Positions 35,725 to 45,052 of a DNA stretch of 64,000 nt are shown piece after piece. Positions within the stretch are counted from its first letter, which is position 1, and every line of letters begins with the position of its first letter. The DNA comes from CAYFUR01 sp964346275 (GTDB taxonomy: Bacteria; Sumerlaeota; Sumerlaeia; SLMS01): contig CAYFUR010000005.1 of the NCBI GenBank assembly GCA_964346275.1, positions 3,401 through 67,400 of the forward strand, read 5' to 3'. The notes under the pieces were generated by a model. That model was not told the origin of the DNA, made no database searches, and was given only the letters and a program-made list of their open reading frames with translations. The position numbers were made by a program, and so were the translations under genes.

Positions 35725-37143
35725 ATGAACAAACGAGCGCTTCTTCAGCTCGGATCGGAATTGCTGTTTGATTTCCGCAAAGAGGGCGGCCCAGCGGATC
35801 GTGTACTGGCCAAGTATGCGAAAGACCGGCCTTTTCTCGGATCTAACGACCGCCAGTTTCTTTCGGACATCTATTTCCATGTCCTGCGCCATCTGCGGCG
35901 ATACGACGAGGCGATTATATCGGCCTTCAGTGGTTCCATCGCCGTGGAAGTGCGCGCTTCCTCGGGCTTTCCGGTGACCCAGGAGCGGGGCGCGCGCTCC
36001 TGGCAGCGCCTCGGGCCGGGAGAAAAGCGCAACCTGCCGGAGAAGCGGAGCCGCTATGACCGGGTCGTGGACACGGTGCGGCTCGGCATTGCCGCTGTGG
36101 AACTCGGCCTGGACGACGTCGGGGACGTCACCGAGGAACTTCAGCGCGCATGGCCCCAGCCAAAGGATAAGCGCCCCATGCCGCCGAAAGCGATCGCGCG
36201 GATGATGGAACGAGCCGTGGAAGTGGCGAACCTCTACAGCCGCCCCAAGCGCCCCGTGGATGCCGAACGCTCCTATTCCTTTCCTGGATGGCTCTGGGCG
36301 CACCTGGCCACGGGCCGGGCACCGCAAGAGATGGCTGACCTGGCCGGGGCGCTGAACGAGCAGGCCCCGCTTTGCCTTCGCGTCAATACGCTGAAGACTA
36401 CGCTGGAAGATGCGGCGGATGCGTTGAGCGAAAAGCAGATGGTTTTCCGGCCGGGGGAACTCGCCCCCGGCTCCTTCATCCTTCAGGAACGCGTGCCGCG
36501 GGGCGCCATCCCCCATTTTCAGGAGGGATGGTTCGAGATTCAGGAAGAGGGAAGCCAGCTCCTCGGCGTCTATACGGCGCCGGAGCCGGGCAGCCTCGTC
36601 ATCGACGCCTGCGCGGGCGGGGGCGGAAAGTCGCTCCAGCTCGCGGCCCTGATGAAGAACGAGGGGCGCATTGCGGCTTATGATATCGACAGAGAACGCC
36701 TGGGGAACTTGCCCAAACGCGCGGAAAGAAACGGCGCCTCCATCATCGAGATCAATCCGCCTTTGAAGGAATTGGCACCGGCGGACTTGGTGCTCATCGA
36801 TGCGCCATGCAGCGGCACGGGCACCCTGCGCCGTAATCCAGAGAATCGCTGGCGCCTGACGCCGCTCGAACTCGACCGCCTCGTGCGCATCCAACGGGAT
36901 TTGCTGGAAGAATGGGCGCCGCGGGTCAAGGAAGGCGGGCTGCTTGTCTATGCAACATGCAGCCTGCTGGAATACGAGAACGAAGCCCAGACCGAGCAGT
37001 TCCTCGGCCGCCACCCGGAATATGAACCCGCTCCGCCGCAAGGTTTTTCCGGCCCCCTGACGGAACGCGGCGAGTTGAAAATGCTCCCCCACCGCCACGG
37101 CTGCGACGGATTTTACGCCGCTCGCCTCCGGCGGAAGGGCTGA
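35725..37143 (+). CDS. rsmB: RsmB-like 16S rRNA (cytosine-C5) methyltransferase
   Basis: A 472-residue SAM-dependent RNA methyltransferase. The N-terminal third (ADRVLAKYAKDRPFLGSNDR) is a NusB-like helical domain. The catalytic domain has DACAGGGGKSLQLAALM for SAM binding and the two catalytic cysteines in DAPCSGTGTLRRNPENRW and LVYATCSLLEYENE. A stretch around residues 75-110 appears enlarged compared with E. coli RsmB. AGGAGA is 5 nt before the ATG. It is the last gene of the uppS-led operon, and no terminator is obvious. An rRNA target is likely, but the exact cytosine is inferred. Confidence 0.85.
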   Translation: MNKRALLQLGSELLFDFRKEGGPADRVLAKYAKDRPFLGSNDRQFLSDIYFHVLRHLRRYDEAIISAFSGSIAVEVRASSGFPVTQERGARSWQRLGPGEKRNLPEKRSRYDRVVDTVRLGIAAVELGLDDVGDVTEELQRAWPQPKDKRPMPPKAIARMMERAVEVANLYSRPKRPVDAERSYSFPGWLWAHLATGRAPQEMADLAGALNEQAPLCLRVNTLKTTLEDAADALSEKQMVFRPGELAPGSFILQERVPRGAIPHFQEGWFEIQEEGSQLLGVYTAPEPGSLVIDACAGGGGKSLQLAALMKNEGRIAAYDIDRERLGNLPKRAERNGASIIEINPPLKELAPADLVLIDAPCSGTGTLRRNPENRWRLTPLELDRLVRIQRDLLEEWAPRVKEGGLLVYATCSLLEYENEAQTEQFLGRHPEYEPAPPQGFSGPLTERGELKMLPHRHGCDGFYAARLRRKG

Positions 37144-37291
37144 TCTTCCAACATTGCCTTCTTACACATGCTCTTTAGCATACCCTTGCGCTCCTTCTCT
37201 CCTCATCCACGGCGGGGCCTTGGGCTCGACGATGATAATGATTATGAGGATGAGGACAGAGGAAGAGTGCCCCTATTCCGGGATAGAGTGA

Positions 37292-39175
37292 TCACGCACC
37301 GGCCATTGCCGCCTGGCGTTTTTCTTCCTTCCGCCGCTCGTCGGCGTTCAGGAGCTGCTTGCGCAGGCGGATATTCTCCGGCGTGACTTCCACCAGTTCG
37401 TCTCCAGCAATCCATTCCAGCGCCTGGTCAAGCGTCATGCGCTTGGGAACATCGAGCTGGGCATCGATTTCCTTGGTCGCCGAGCGGTGATTGGTGATCT
37501 GTTTTCTCTTGGTGGGATTACAGGGCAGATCGCCGGGGCGTGAGTTCTCGCCCACGATCATGCCCTCGTAGACTTTTTCGCCGGGACCGACGAAGAGCTG
37601 GCCGCGCACCTGGATCGCCTCCAGCGCATAGGTCGTCACATCGCCGGTATCCGTGCTGGTCAGCGCGCCGCGCCCGCGCGAGGAAATCAGACCCTTCCAG
37701 GGGCCATATCCAATAAAGCGCGACGACATAATGCCAAGGCCCCGCGTATCGGTGAGAAATTCACTGCGATAACCGATCAATCCTCGCGTCGGGATCTCGA
37801 AGAAAAGGCGCATGATGCCCGTGCCGGTGGCTTCCATGCTCGAGAGTTCGCCTTTCCTCCCCGCCAGTTTCTCGATCACCACGCCCTGGTAGTCTTCGGG
37901 CACATCCACGATGACGTTTTCCATGGGCTCGAGCATGTTCCCGTCTTTGTCGTGATGGATGATGACCTCGGGGCGCGAGACACAAATCTCCATGCCCTCG
38001 CGGCGCATTTCTTCGATAAGTATCGCCAGGTGCAGCTCGCCCCGGCCCGACACCTTCACGCCATCGGGGCGGCCGAGATCTTCCATGCGCAGGGCGACGT
38101 TTGTTTTCAGTTCCTTGTCGAGGCGTTCCTTGATCTGGCGCAGGGTCACGGCCCGGCCGTCGTTTCCGGCAAAGGGGCCGCTGTTGACGAGGAAAAACAT
38201 CGAGACGGTCGGCTCTTCGATTTCCAGGGGATGAAGGGCGGGATTCTCCAGGTCCGGCGAGCTGAAGGTGTCGGCGATTTCGATGTCTTCCGGGCCTGAA
38301 ATCCAAACGATGTCGCCGGCCTGAATTTCCTCCACCTGGACGCGTTCGAGGCCCCGCGTCACCCAGAGGTGCGTCGAGCGGCTTTGCTCCTGGTTCACCA
38401 CGTCCCACTCGCCTTCCTGGCGCTCGAAATCTCTCCAGCGGACGGTGGTGCGGCTGATCCAGTTGCCCACTTTGTGGCGGCCCTGGAGAACGCGGCCGCA
38501 CCCAATGCGGCCGATGTAGTCGCTCCAGGCGAGCGTGGAAATCTGCATCCGGAAAGGAGCATCGAAATCAACGGCGGGCGGAGGAACATCCTTGATGATG
38601 GTTTCAAAGAGCGGCTTCATCCCGTCGCGCTCGTCATTTTCCAAATCGTGGACGAGCCATCCATCCAGCCCCGAGCCATAGACCACGGGAAAGTCGGCCT
38701 GGTCGTCATCGGCGCCGAGTTCGATAAACAAATCGAAAGTTTCGTTAAGGGCTTCCTGGGGATTGGCGCGGGGGCGGTCAACCTTGTTGATCACAACGAT
38801 CGGCTTGAGGCCGAGGCGCAGCGCCCTCATCAGGACATAGCGCGTCTGGGGCATCGGGCCCTCGTTGGCGTCGACCAGCAGCAACACGCCGTCGACCATG
38901 GAGAGAACGCGCTCGACCTCGCCGGAAAAGTCCGCGTGGCCGGGCGTGTCGATGATATTGATCAGGTGGTCATCGACTTCGACGGAGCAATGCTTCGAAC
39001 GGATCGTGATGCCACGCTCGCGCTCGAGAGCGTTGTTGTCCATGACGCGTTCCTCCACGCGGGCATTGTCGCGAAACAGGTGGGCATCGCGGAAAATCGC
39101 GTCGATGAGAGTCGTCTTGCCGTGATCGATATGGGCGATGATGGCCAGGTTGCGGATATTTTCGACAGGAATCAT
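37292..39175 (-). CDS. typA: Ribosome-binding GTPase TypA/BipA
   Basis: A 627-residue translational GTPase of the EF-G type involved in ribosome assembly and stress or cold growth. G1 is AHIDHGKTT (residues 14-22), followed by the ERERGITIRSKHCSVEV switch region, G3 DTPGHADF and G4 NKVDRP. The TypA C-terminus is intact: GLIGYRSEFLTDTRGLGIMS and MTLDQALEWIAGDELVEVTP. The Shine-Dalgarno is weak. Downstream it faces the end of the rsmB-like gene; upstream lies the ilvB leader region on the other strand. Confidence 0.97.
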   Translation of the reverse strand: MIPVENIRNLAIIAHIDHGKTTLIDAIFRDAHLFRDNARVEERVMDNNALERERGITIRSKHCSVEVDDHLINIIDTPGHADFSGEVERVLSMVDGVLLLVDANEGPMPQTRYVLMRALRLGLKPIVVINKVDRPRANPQEALNETFDLFIELGADDDQADFPVVYGSGLDGWLVHDLENDERDGMKPLFETIIKDVPPPAVDFDAPFRMQISTLAWSDYIGRIGCGRVLQGRHKVGNWISRTTVRWRDFERQEGEWDVVNQEQSRSTHLWVTRGLERVQVEEIQAGDIVWISGPEDIEIADTFSSPDLENPALHPLEIEEPTVSMFFLVNSGPFAGNDGRAVTLRQIKERLDKELKTNVALRMEDLGRPDGVKVSGRGELHLAILIEEMRREGMEICVSRPEVIIHHDKDGNMLEPMENVIVDVPEDYQGVVIEKLAGRKGELSSMEATGTGIMRLFFEIPTRGLIGYRSEFLTDTRGLGIMSSRFIGYGPWKGLISSRGRGALTSTDTGDVTTYALEAIQVRGQLFVGPGEKVYEGMIVGENSRPGDLPCNPTKRKQITNHRSATKEIDAQLDVPKRMTLDQALEWIAGDELVEVTPENIRLRKQLLNADERRKEEKRQAAMAGA

Positions 39176-39301
39176 GAAGAGCTTTTGTTCTGCTTTCGAG
39201 TAAAGTTTTCCAGCAGCGATGGAGCCGCGGGAAATTGCCGGTACATAGGCTGCAAGTCAAAGGCCAAATCCCATCCGCCACAAATAATTCAACTTTGCGG
39301 G

Positions 39302-39331
39302 TTGACAACGAGGAGCGAGGGGATCCAGGTA
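39302..39331 (+). promoter_or_regulatory. Possible promoter of the ilvB leader transcript
   Basis: A consensus -35 hexamer TTGACA (39302-39307) is followed about 17-20 nt later by GGTAAG/TAAGCA, a poor -10. A transcript starting near 39338 would include the leader peptide, attenuator and ilvB. The -10 is uncertain. Confidence 0.35.
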
Positions 39332-39368
39332 AGCAACTGTAATGGAATATTTCCCGGATTCACGAGTC

Positions 39369-39482
39369 ATGACCCCTTTGAACGCGACATCGATGGCCTC
39401 CTCCTTCCGCCCGGCTTCCGCGCTGCTCCTGGTCGTCGTAGAGATCGCCATATCGTCGCGCCGCGAGGGGCCGCACTCGTAG
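39369..39482 (+). CDS. Branched-chain amino-acid leader peptide
   Basis: A 37-codon ORF (or 29 codons from the in-frame ATG at 39393). Codons 19-28, from 39423, read Leu-Leu-Leu-Val-Val-Val-Glu-Ile-Ala-Ile, nine of ten near-contiguous residues being hydrophobic and seven or eight of them the end products of the pathway. This is the pattern of ilv/ivb leader peptides. The stop codon at 39480 lies just after GAGGGG (39465-39470), which can pair with CCCCTC in the terminator arm. Neither start has a strong Shine-Dalgarno. The role is inferred from position, composition and the following hairpin. Confidence 0.75.
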   Translation: MTPLNATSMASSFRPASALLLVVVEIAISSRREGPHS

Positions 39483-39509
39483 TATCTGAACCCAACGAGA
39501 TTTCAACCC

Positions 39510-39546
39510 ACCCCCTCCCGACGCGAGTCCGGAGGGGGTTTCTTTA
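39510..39546 (+). terminator. Transcription attenuator before ilvB
   Basis: ACCCCCTCC (39510-39518) pairs with GGAGGGGGT (39531-39539), followed by TTCTTTA. It lies between the leader peptide stop and the ilvB start, so it can only act as a leader terminator for ilvB or for transcripts arriving from upstream. Confidence 0.8.
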
Positions 39547-39591
39547 TCCGTTCCAGATTCGCGCCAGGAGGCCAAACAAGGAGAAAGACCC

Positions 39592-41277
39592 ATGGAATGG
39601 AACGGAGCGGAAATCATTTGCCGGTTGTTGGAGGCGCAAGGCGTGGAAACCATCGCCGGGATTCCCGGTGGAGCGAATCTGCCGCTTTACGATGCGCTCG
39701 CCAAAAGCAACATCCGGCACGTCCTCGCGCGGCACGAGCAAGGAGCTGGATTCATCGCCCAGGGGATGGCGCGCGTTTCCGGCCGGGCAGGAGTCTGCTT
39801 TGGCACCTCGGGCCCGGGGGCCACGAATCTCCTGACAGCCATCGCCGACGCGAAGCTGGATTCCGTTCCCCTGGTGGCGATCACAGGCCAGGTGGCGACA
39901 CCAATGATCGGAACCGACGCCTTTCAGGAAGTGGACACCTTTGGACTCTCGCTTCCCATCACCAAGCACAACTTTGCCGTGCGGCGGCCGGAGGAGTTGC
40001 TCGACATCATGCCGCTGGCCTTCGAAATCGCGGAGTCCGGCCGGCCCGGACCGGTGCTGATCGACGTGCCAAAAGACGTGCAGACGGCAATGGCCGAGGT
40101 GGATGAGCTGCCGGCGATGCAGCGCCGCCAGCAGCCAATGCCCCCCGCCCGGCCAGACCTGGACCGGCTGGCGGAGATGATCGCCCGCGCCGAGAGGCCG
40201 ATCCTGTATATCGGAGGCGGAATTATCACCTCGGGAGCCTCCGAGTTGGTCCGGATTCTCGCCGAACGCGCCGACATGCCCGTGACCAGCACGCTCATGG
40301 GCCTGGGGGCTTTCCCGGCGGACGAGCCGCGCTACCTGGGAATGCTGGGGATGCACGGAAACCGCAGCACGCATATCGCCCTGGACGAGGCGGATTTGCT
40401 GGTCGCCGTGGGCGTGCGCTTTGACGACCGGGCCACCGGCAAGGTGGCGGAATTCTGCAAACACGCGGAAATTGCGCATATCGATATAGACAATGCGGAA
40501 ATCGACAAGATCAAGAAGACGAATCTTTCCATCGTGGGCGACGCCGCCACGGTGCTGCGCGAAGCCTTGCCGCTGATCAAACAGCGGGAACGGCCGGACT
40601 GGCTCGGGCGCATCGCCGAACTGAAGGCCGCCTACCCGGGGCCCGCACCCAAGGATTACAGCGCGGCGGATCCGCTTGGCATGATCGAAATGCTGGCGGA
40701 ATGGCTGCCGGAAGACGCCATCATCACCACCGACGTGGGCCAACACCAGATGTGGATGGCGCAGGCCTATCCATTCCGCAAACCGCGCACGTTCCTGACG
40801 TCCGGCGGCCTGGGCACCATGGGCTTCGGCTTTCCCGCGGCCATCGGCGCGGCGTTGGCCTCACCGGATCGTCCCGTGATCTGTATCAGCGGTGATGGAT
40901 CGTTCCTGATGAATAACCAGGAACTTTCCACGCTGGCGGAACTCGGCCTGAATGTGAAGACGATCATTATGAATAACCGCCACCTGGGGCTCGTCCGCCA
41001 GCAGCAGGAGCTGTTCTACGGAGAGCGCTATACAGCGTCTCAACTGGAAACCACCCCAGATTTCGCCGCCATGGCGCGGGCCTTTCACGTGGAAGGACTC
41101 GATCTGGCCCAGGCGGCCGATCCGGAAGAGGCCTTGCGCGAGGCCATTTCCCGCCCCGGACCCGTCATCATCGATGCGCCGATACCGGAAACGGACAAGG
41201 TGTTTCCCATGGTGCCCCCGGGAGCAGCCAATCGCGACGCTCTCGAAGAGGAGCCGGCTCCCGCCGGCGCACGGTAG
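39592..41277 (+). CDS. ilvB: Acetolactate synthase large subunit
   Basis: A 561-residue ThDP-dependent enzyme joining pyruvate units (or pyruvate with 2-ketobutyrate), the first common step of Val/Leu/Ile synthesis. The ThDP-activating Glu49 is in LARHEQGAGFIAQGMARVSG; GTSGPGATNLLTAIADAKLD and the FAD-region GMHGNRSTHIAL follow. The Mg/ThDP site is GDGSF (434-438) with NNRHLGLVRQQQELFY. Features match the FAD-containing biosynthetic form rather than catabolic AlsS. AAGGAG lies 9 nt before the ATG. No ilvN small subunit is adjacent. Expression is probably controlled by the leader peptide and attenuator upstream. Confidence 0.92.
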   Translation: MEWNGAEIICRLLEAQGVETIAGIPGGANLPLYDALAKSNIRHVLARHEQGAGFIAQGMARVSGRAGVCFGTSGPGATNLLTAIADAKLDSVPLVAITGQVATPMIGTDAFQEVDTFGLSLPITKHNFAVRRPEELLDIMPLAFEIAESGRPGPVLIDVPKDVQTAMAEVDELPAMQRRQQPMPPARPDLDRLAEMIARAERPILYIGGGIITSGASELVRILAERADMPVTSTLMGLGAFPADEPRYLGMLGMHGNRSTHIALDEADLLVAVGVRFDDRATGKVAEFCKHAEIAHIDIDNAEIDKIKKTNLSIVGDAATVLREALPLIKQRERPDWLGRIAELKAAYPGPAPKDYSAADPLGMIEMLAEWLPEDAIITTDVGQHQMWMAQAYPFRKPRTFLTSGGLGTMGFGFPAAIGAALASPDRPVICISGDGSFLMNNQELSTLAELGLNVKTIIMNNRHLGLVRQQQELFYGERYTASQLETTPDFAAMARAFHVEGLDLAQAADPEEALREAISRPGPVIIDAPIPETDKVFPMVPPGAANRDALEEEPAPAGAR

Positions 41278-41294
41278 AGGAGGTGAGCAGGATG

Positions 41295-41318
41295 CCGCCG
41301 GGCTTTATCCCCCGGCGG
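41295..41318 (+). terminator. Hairpin between convergent ilvB and aas-like genes
   Basis: CCGCCGGG (41295-41302) pairs with CCCGGCGG (41311-41318) around an 8-nt loop, then TCTCTTCTTT on the plus strand. It ends ilvB transcription and overlaps the 3' end of the convergent gene. Confidence 0.65.
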
Positions 41319-44300
41319 TCTCTTCTTTCCGCGAGGAGTCCGGCGGTTCACCGACAAGCTCTTCCGCCATGGCCTTGATGGCCTTCAGGTCGAGCTTGCC
41401 GCTGCCCAGGACGGGAATCTCGTCGAGAGGATAGAAATCTTCCCAGCGCGGCACCCAGAGCGCCGGCACGTGCTGCTCCGGCCCGGCAAGCCCTTCGCGC
41501 GCCCGCCGCGCTTCCTCCTCTGGGCATGTATAGAGGACGATGAGGCGTTCGCCGCGTTTTTCGTCGGGAACACCGGTCACCGCGAAGACCTGATCCTCTT
41601 CGCTGGAGTGGCTCTGCAACAATTCTTCAACACGGACATGGGGCACCATCTCGCCGGCGATCTTGGAGAAACGCGAGAGGCGATCGGTGATATACAGAAA
41701 CCCATCCTCATCCAGCTTGGCCACATCACCGGTGCGATACCATCCATATTCCATCGATTCCGCCGTCTTTTCGGGCAGCTTGTAATAACCCCGCATGACA
41801 TTGTGGCCTCGCACCAGCAGCATCCCCGCTCCGCCGATCGGGCACTCTTCCCCCGTGTCGATATCGACGATACGAACAGCGACTCCGGGGATGGGGCGTC
41901 CAACGCTGCCGCGCCGCTGGCCTCTCTGAAAGAATCCGGGTGCGCGCCAGTCGTCGGTGTTCAGGGCCACGATCGGCGACAATTCCGTGCAGCCAAAGCC
42001 CTCGATGGGACGCAGGCCAAAGCGCCGCTCGAAGGCGTCCGCCGTGCGGTCGCGCAGTTTTTCCGCCCCGGTGAGCACGAAGCGGAGCGAACCGAACTGG
42101 CCGGGCTCGGTCCTGCGTATATACGTTTGCATGAACGTGGGCGTGCCGAACATATGGGTGATCGAGTATTTCGAAACAATCGCCCCGATCGCCCGTCCGT
42201 CCAGGGGGTTGGGATAGAAGATGGTGGAGATGCGTCCCATGAGCGGGAGCCAGAGCCCCGCCGTATAGCCGAAGGAATGGAAAAACGGCAGGGCGCCCAA
42301 AAGCCGGCAGCCGGAGAAATCCACGTATTGAAGCGTCATGCGGGCGTTGCTCCAGATGTTCCAGTGACTCAGCATGATGCCCTTGGGGACTCCCGTGGAA
42401 CCGCTGCTGTAGACCAGCGTCGCCAGGTCGTCGAGAGAAGCGGGTTCTTCGCGGCCCAGATAGCGTTCGAGAGAAGCAAGCGGCTGGAAGAGGCCGCGGA
42501 GAAGCGCTCCCATGCGCTCTCCCGCCGAGACGTTTTCGCGCAAATCTTCCGTATAGATCACGCGGAGGTTTTCCGGGATTCTGGCCTGGGCTTTCTCGAC
42601 GAATTGGCGCGAGGTGATCACCATGCGGATGCCCGCGTTGGAACAAATCTTTTCCATGATAGACGGCGACACGGTATAGTTCAGGTTCACCGGCACCTTG
42701 CCCGCCGCGAGCGCGCTGATCGTCAGCAGCGTCGTCCCGATGGCCGGAGGCAGCAGAAATCCCACATACTCCTCCTCTTTCCATTCGCTCCGCAGACGCC
42801 CGCCCAGAAGCGCGATCCCGGCGAGAAGCTTGTAATTCCGCACCAGCCCATCGGTGGAGTGATCCGCGTAGAGCCGTGCCAGGGGCTGGCTGCGCAGCGA
42901 GCGAATCCCCATGCGGTGAAGCGGCTCGGCGTCCCGCCGGCGGAATTCAACGGCATCCACGGAAAGGTTGGCGACCTTGCTCCGCAGTTCCTCCGGCGGA
43001 GTATCGGAAGGCGTTGGTTCGCCGAAAACAATGTTGATGCGGTGGCGATAGAGAAACTTTCCGGGCGTCAGGTGCAGGCCATGGCGCCGGGGAGCCCAGC
43101 GTGTTTCGTAGGCTCCATCGAGATAGACGGGAATAATCGGCTCGTCGAGATCCTTGACGATGCGCTCGAAACCCCGCCGAAAGGAGAGCATCATGCCGAT
43201 GCGGCTGATCTGGCCCTCTGGAAAGATACAGACAAGGCCGCCCTTTTCGATTTCCTTGCCCGCCTCGCGCAGGGATTTGATCAGTTCGCGGGGGGACTGG
43301 TGCTGGTGGATGGGGATCGAGTTCGTCAGGCGGGCAAAAGGATAGACATACCATTTCTTGTAGATGCGCTCGCCCATGACGAAACGGACGGGCCGGTCGA
43401 TCGCCGACGCGATCAGCAACCCATCGAGATAGGACTGGTGATTGGGGGTGAGCAGCGCGCCGCCCTCCCGGGGGATGTTTTCCAGGCCCTGGACGCGGAC
43501 AATGTTGAAGGGCTTGAGAACGCTGAAGACCAGGAAGCGAAGGGGAATGCGCGGAAATCGCCAGCACATGAAAAGCCCGGTGAGGAGCATAAGCGCTCCG
43601 CCAACGAGAAAAACGTCGCCGGGATTCCCGCGGATAGCGATCACGGCGGGCATGATCGCTCCCGGGCCAATGAGCCAGCCGACGGCCACGAACACATTGG
43701 TCGTGGCCCAGATTCCGCCGCGCGATGTGTTCTCGGAGACTTGAAGAATATAGCTCTGGACCGGGACCAGAAAGGGCCCGCAGGAAAACCCTACCAATCC
43801 CATGGCGAGCGGCACAAGAATGCGGGTGCGCTGGAGGTCCCCGGTGCTCAACGCATCGGGATCCAAAGGCGAAATCCACCAGACCAACACGCAGGAAGCA
43901 AAAATCGCAAAGGCTCCAAGCGGTATATATCCCAGCTCGGTCCGGTCACGGGAGAGCAAAGCCGTGAGAAAACATCCCGCGCCGATTCCGATAACAATCG
44001 GCAGCATGGCCAGCCCGGCCCAGCGGGCCTCGATACCGAGGATGTTCTTGATCAGCTGAACGGCGTCGAGTTGCAGCATCGCCGAAACAACCCCGAAAAT
44101 CGCCGAACCCACCACCGCCCAGAACAGGCCCGTATGACTCCAGATCAGCCCGCCATACTTCTTTACGACCCGCAAAGGATTGACGGAGAGCGGAGCACGA
44201 TCATTCGCTGCCGGCACCGGCCGCATAATCCCCGCAAGGAGAAATCCTCCACCCGCAAGCGCCAGCAGGATCGCGCCGTTCACCCAAAGCTGATCCCGGA

Positions 44301-44847
44301 AAATGCCATAGAGATAGGGCCCGATCAGCGTGCCCAGAATAATCGAGAGAAACGTAAACCCATGGAGAACCCCGGTCCCCCAGCCAACGCGGCGGCTGGG
44401 CAGGATTTCCGGCAGAATCCCATATTTCGAGGGGCTGAAGAGAGAAGACTGGAGAGACATCAGCAAAAGAATCAAGAGCCCGGCCCAGAAGCTCTGGAAG
44501 GCAAAGGCCACACAGGCCAGAACCATGGTGCACGCTTCCATCACTTTTGTTCCCTGGGTCACACGGGCCTTTGAATATCGATCGCTCAACCAGCCCGCAA
44601 GCCCGACAGCAAAGATCCAGGGCAGGGCAAAGGCAACACCGATGAGGCCATTGTAAAAAGACCCCAGGCGATTTTCCGCCACGGAGGTTTCGGTCAACTC
44701 CGTGGCAAGGTCCAGGGCGAGAAAACTGAGGATCAGCTTGAGAACATTATCGCTCAGGGCGCCCTGGAACATGGTCCCGACAAGCGCCCAGTAAGTGCGC
44801 TTGTCCTCTCCCTGGGTTTGGGGATCTGGGCCGTTCTGAGGGGTCAT
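41305..44847 (-). CDS. aas: LplT-like transporter/PlsC acyltransferase/acyl-ACP synthetase fusion
   Basis: An 1180-residue three-module protein for remodelling lysophospholipids. Residues 1-430 are a 12-helix MFS transporter like LplT (GALSDNVLKLILSFLALDLA). Residues about 440-650 are a PlsC-type 1-acyltransferase with NHQSYLDG in place of the usual NHxSxxD and the FPEGQISRIG motif. Residues about 680-1170 are an AMP-forming acyl-ligase with YSSGSTGVPKG (from about 812), GFGCTELSPIV and WYRTGDVAKLDEDGFLYITD. In E. coli LplT and Aas are separate neighbours: one flips lysophosphatidylethanolamine inward and the other reacylates it. Fusion versions occur in several phyla. It appears to be a single-gene unit. 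Confidence 0.93.
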   Translation of the reverse strand: MTPQNGPDPQTQGEDKRTYWALVGTMFQGALSDNVLKLILSFLALDLATELTETSVAENRLGSFYNGLIGVAFALPWIFAVGLAGWLSDRYSKARVTQGTKVMEACTMVLACVAFAFQSFWAGLLILLLMSLQSSLFSPSKYGILPEILPSRRVGWGTGVLHGFTFLSIILGTLIGPYLYGIFRDQLWVNGAILLALAGGGFLLAGIMRPVPAANDRAPLSVNPLRVVKKYGGLIWSHTGLFWAVVGSAIFGVVSAMLQLDAVQLIKNILGIEARWAGLAMLPIVIGIGAGCFLTALLSRDRTELGYIPLGAFAIFASCVLVWWISPLDPDALSTGDLQRTRILVPLAMGLVGFSCGPFLVPVQSYILQVSENTSRGGIWATTNVFVAVGWLIGPGAIMPAVIAIRGNPGDVFLVGGALMLLTGLFMCWRFPRIPLRFLVFSVLKPFNIVRVQGLENIPREGGALLTPNHQSYLDGLLIASAIDRPVRFVMGERIYKKWYVYPFARLTNSIPIHQHQSPRELIKSLREAGKEIEKGGLVCIFPEGQISRIGMMLSFRRGFERIVKDLDEPIIPVYLDGAYETRWAPRRHGLHLTPGKFLYRHRINIVFGEPTPSDTPPEELRSKVANLSVDAVEFRRRDAEPLHRMGIRSLRSQPLARLYADHSTDGLVRNYKLLAGIALLGGRLRSEWKEEEYVGFLLPPAIGTTLLTISALAAGKVPVNLNYTVSPSIMEKICSNAGIRMVITSRQFVEKAQARIPENLRVIYTEDLRENVSAGERMGALLRGLFQPLASLERYLGREEPASLDDLATLVYSSGSTGVPKGIMLSHWNIWSNARMTLQYVDFSGCRLLGALPFFHSFGYTAGLWLPLMGRISTIFYPNPLDGRAIGAIVSKYSITHMFGTPTFMQTYIRRTEPGQFGSLRFVLTGAEKLRDRTADAFERRFGLRPIEGFGCTELSPIVALNTDDWRAPGFFQRGQRRGSVGRPIPGVAVRIVDIDTGEECPIGGAGMLLVRGHNVMRGYYKLPEKTAESMEYGWYRTGDVAKLDEDGFLYITDRLSRFSKIAGEMVPHVRVEELLQSHSSEEDQVFAVTGVPDEKRGERLIVLYTCPEEEARRAREGLAGPEQHVPALWVPRWEDFYPLDEIPVLGSGKLDLKAIKAMAEELVGEPPDSSRKEETAGG

Positions 44848-45052
44848 CGGCTTGGCTCCATAGAGAAGACTCGGATATGCGCGACAGCGGCTTTTGCTGC
44901 AAGTGGGAAAGAAGATGCCCGGCGGATATTAATAAGTCAACGATTACTTTTCAGCTTCCGGCGAAATCTTGTTGGCACTCTTAATGCCCTGTTCCTTGAT
45001 TCATAGAGCGGGCAATTTTCAGCCCCTGAAACCGATTGGATGGATTTGAGAA

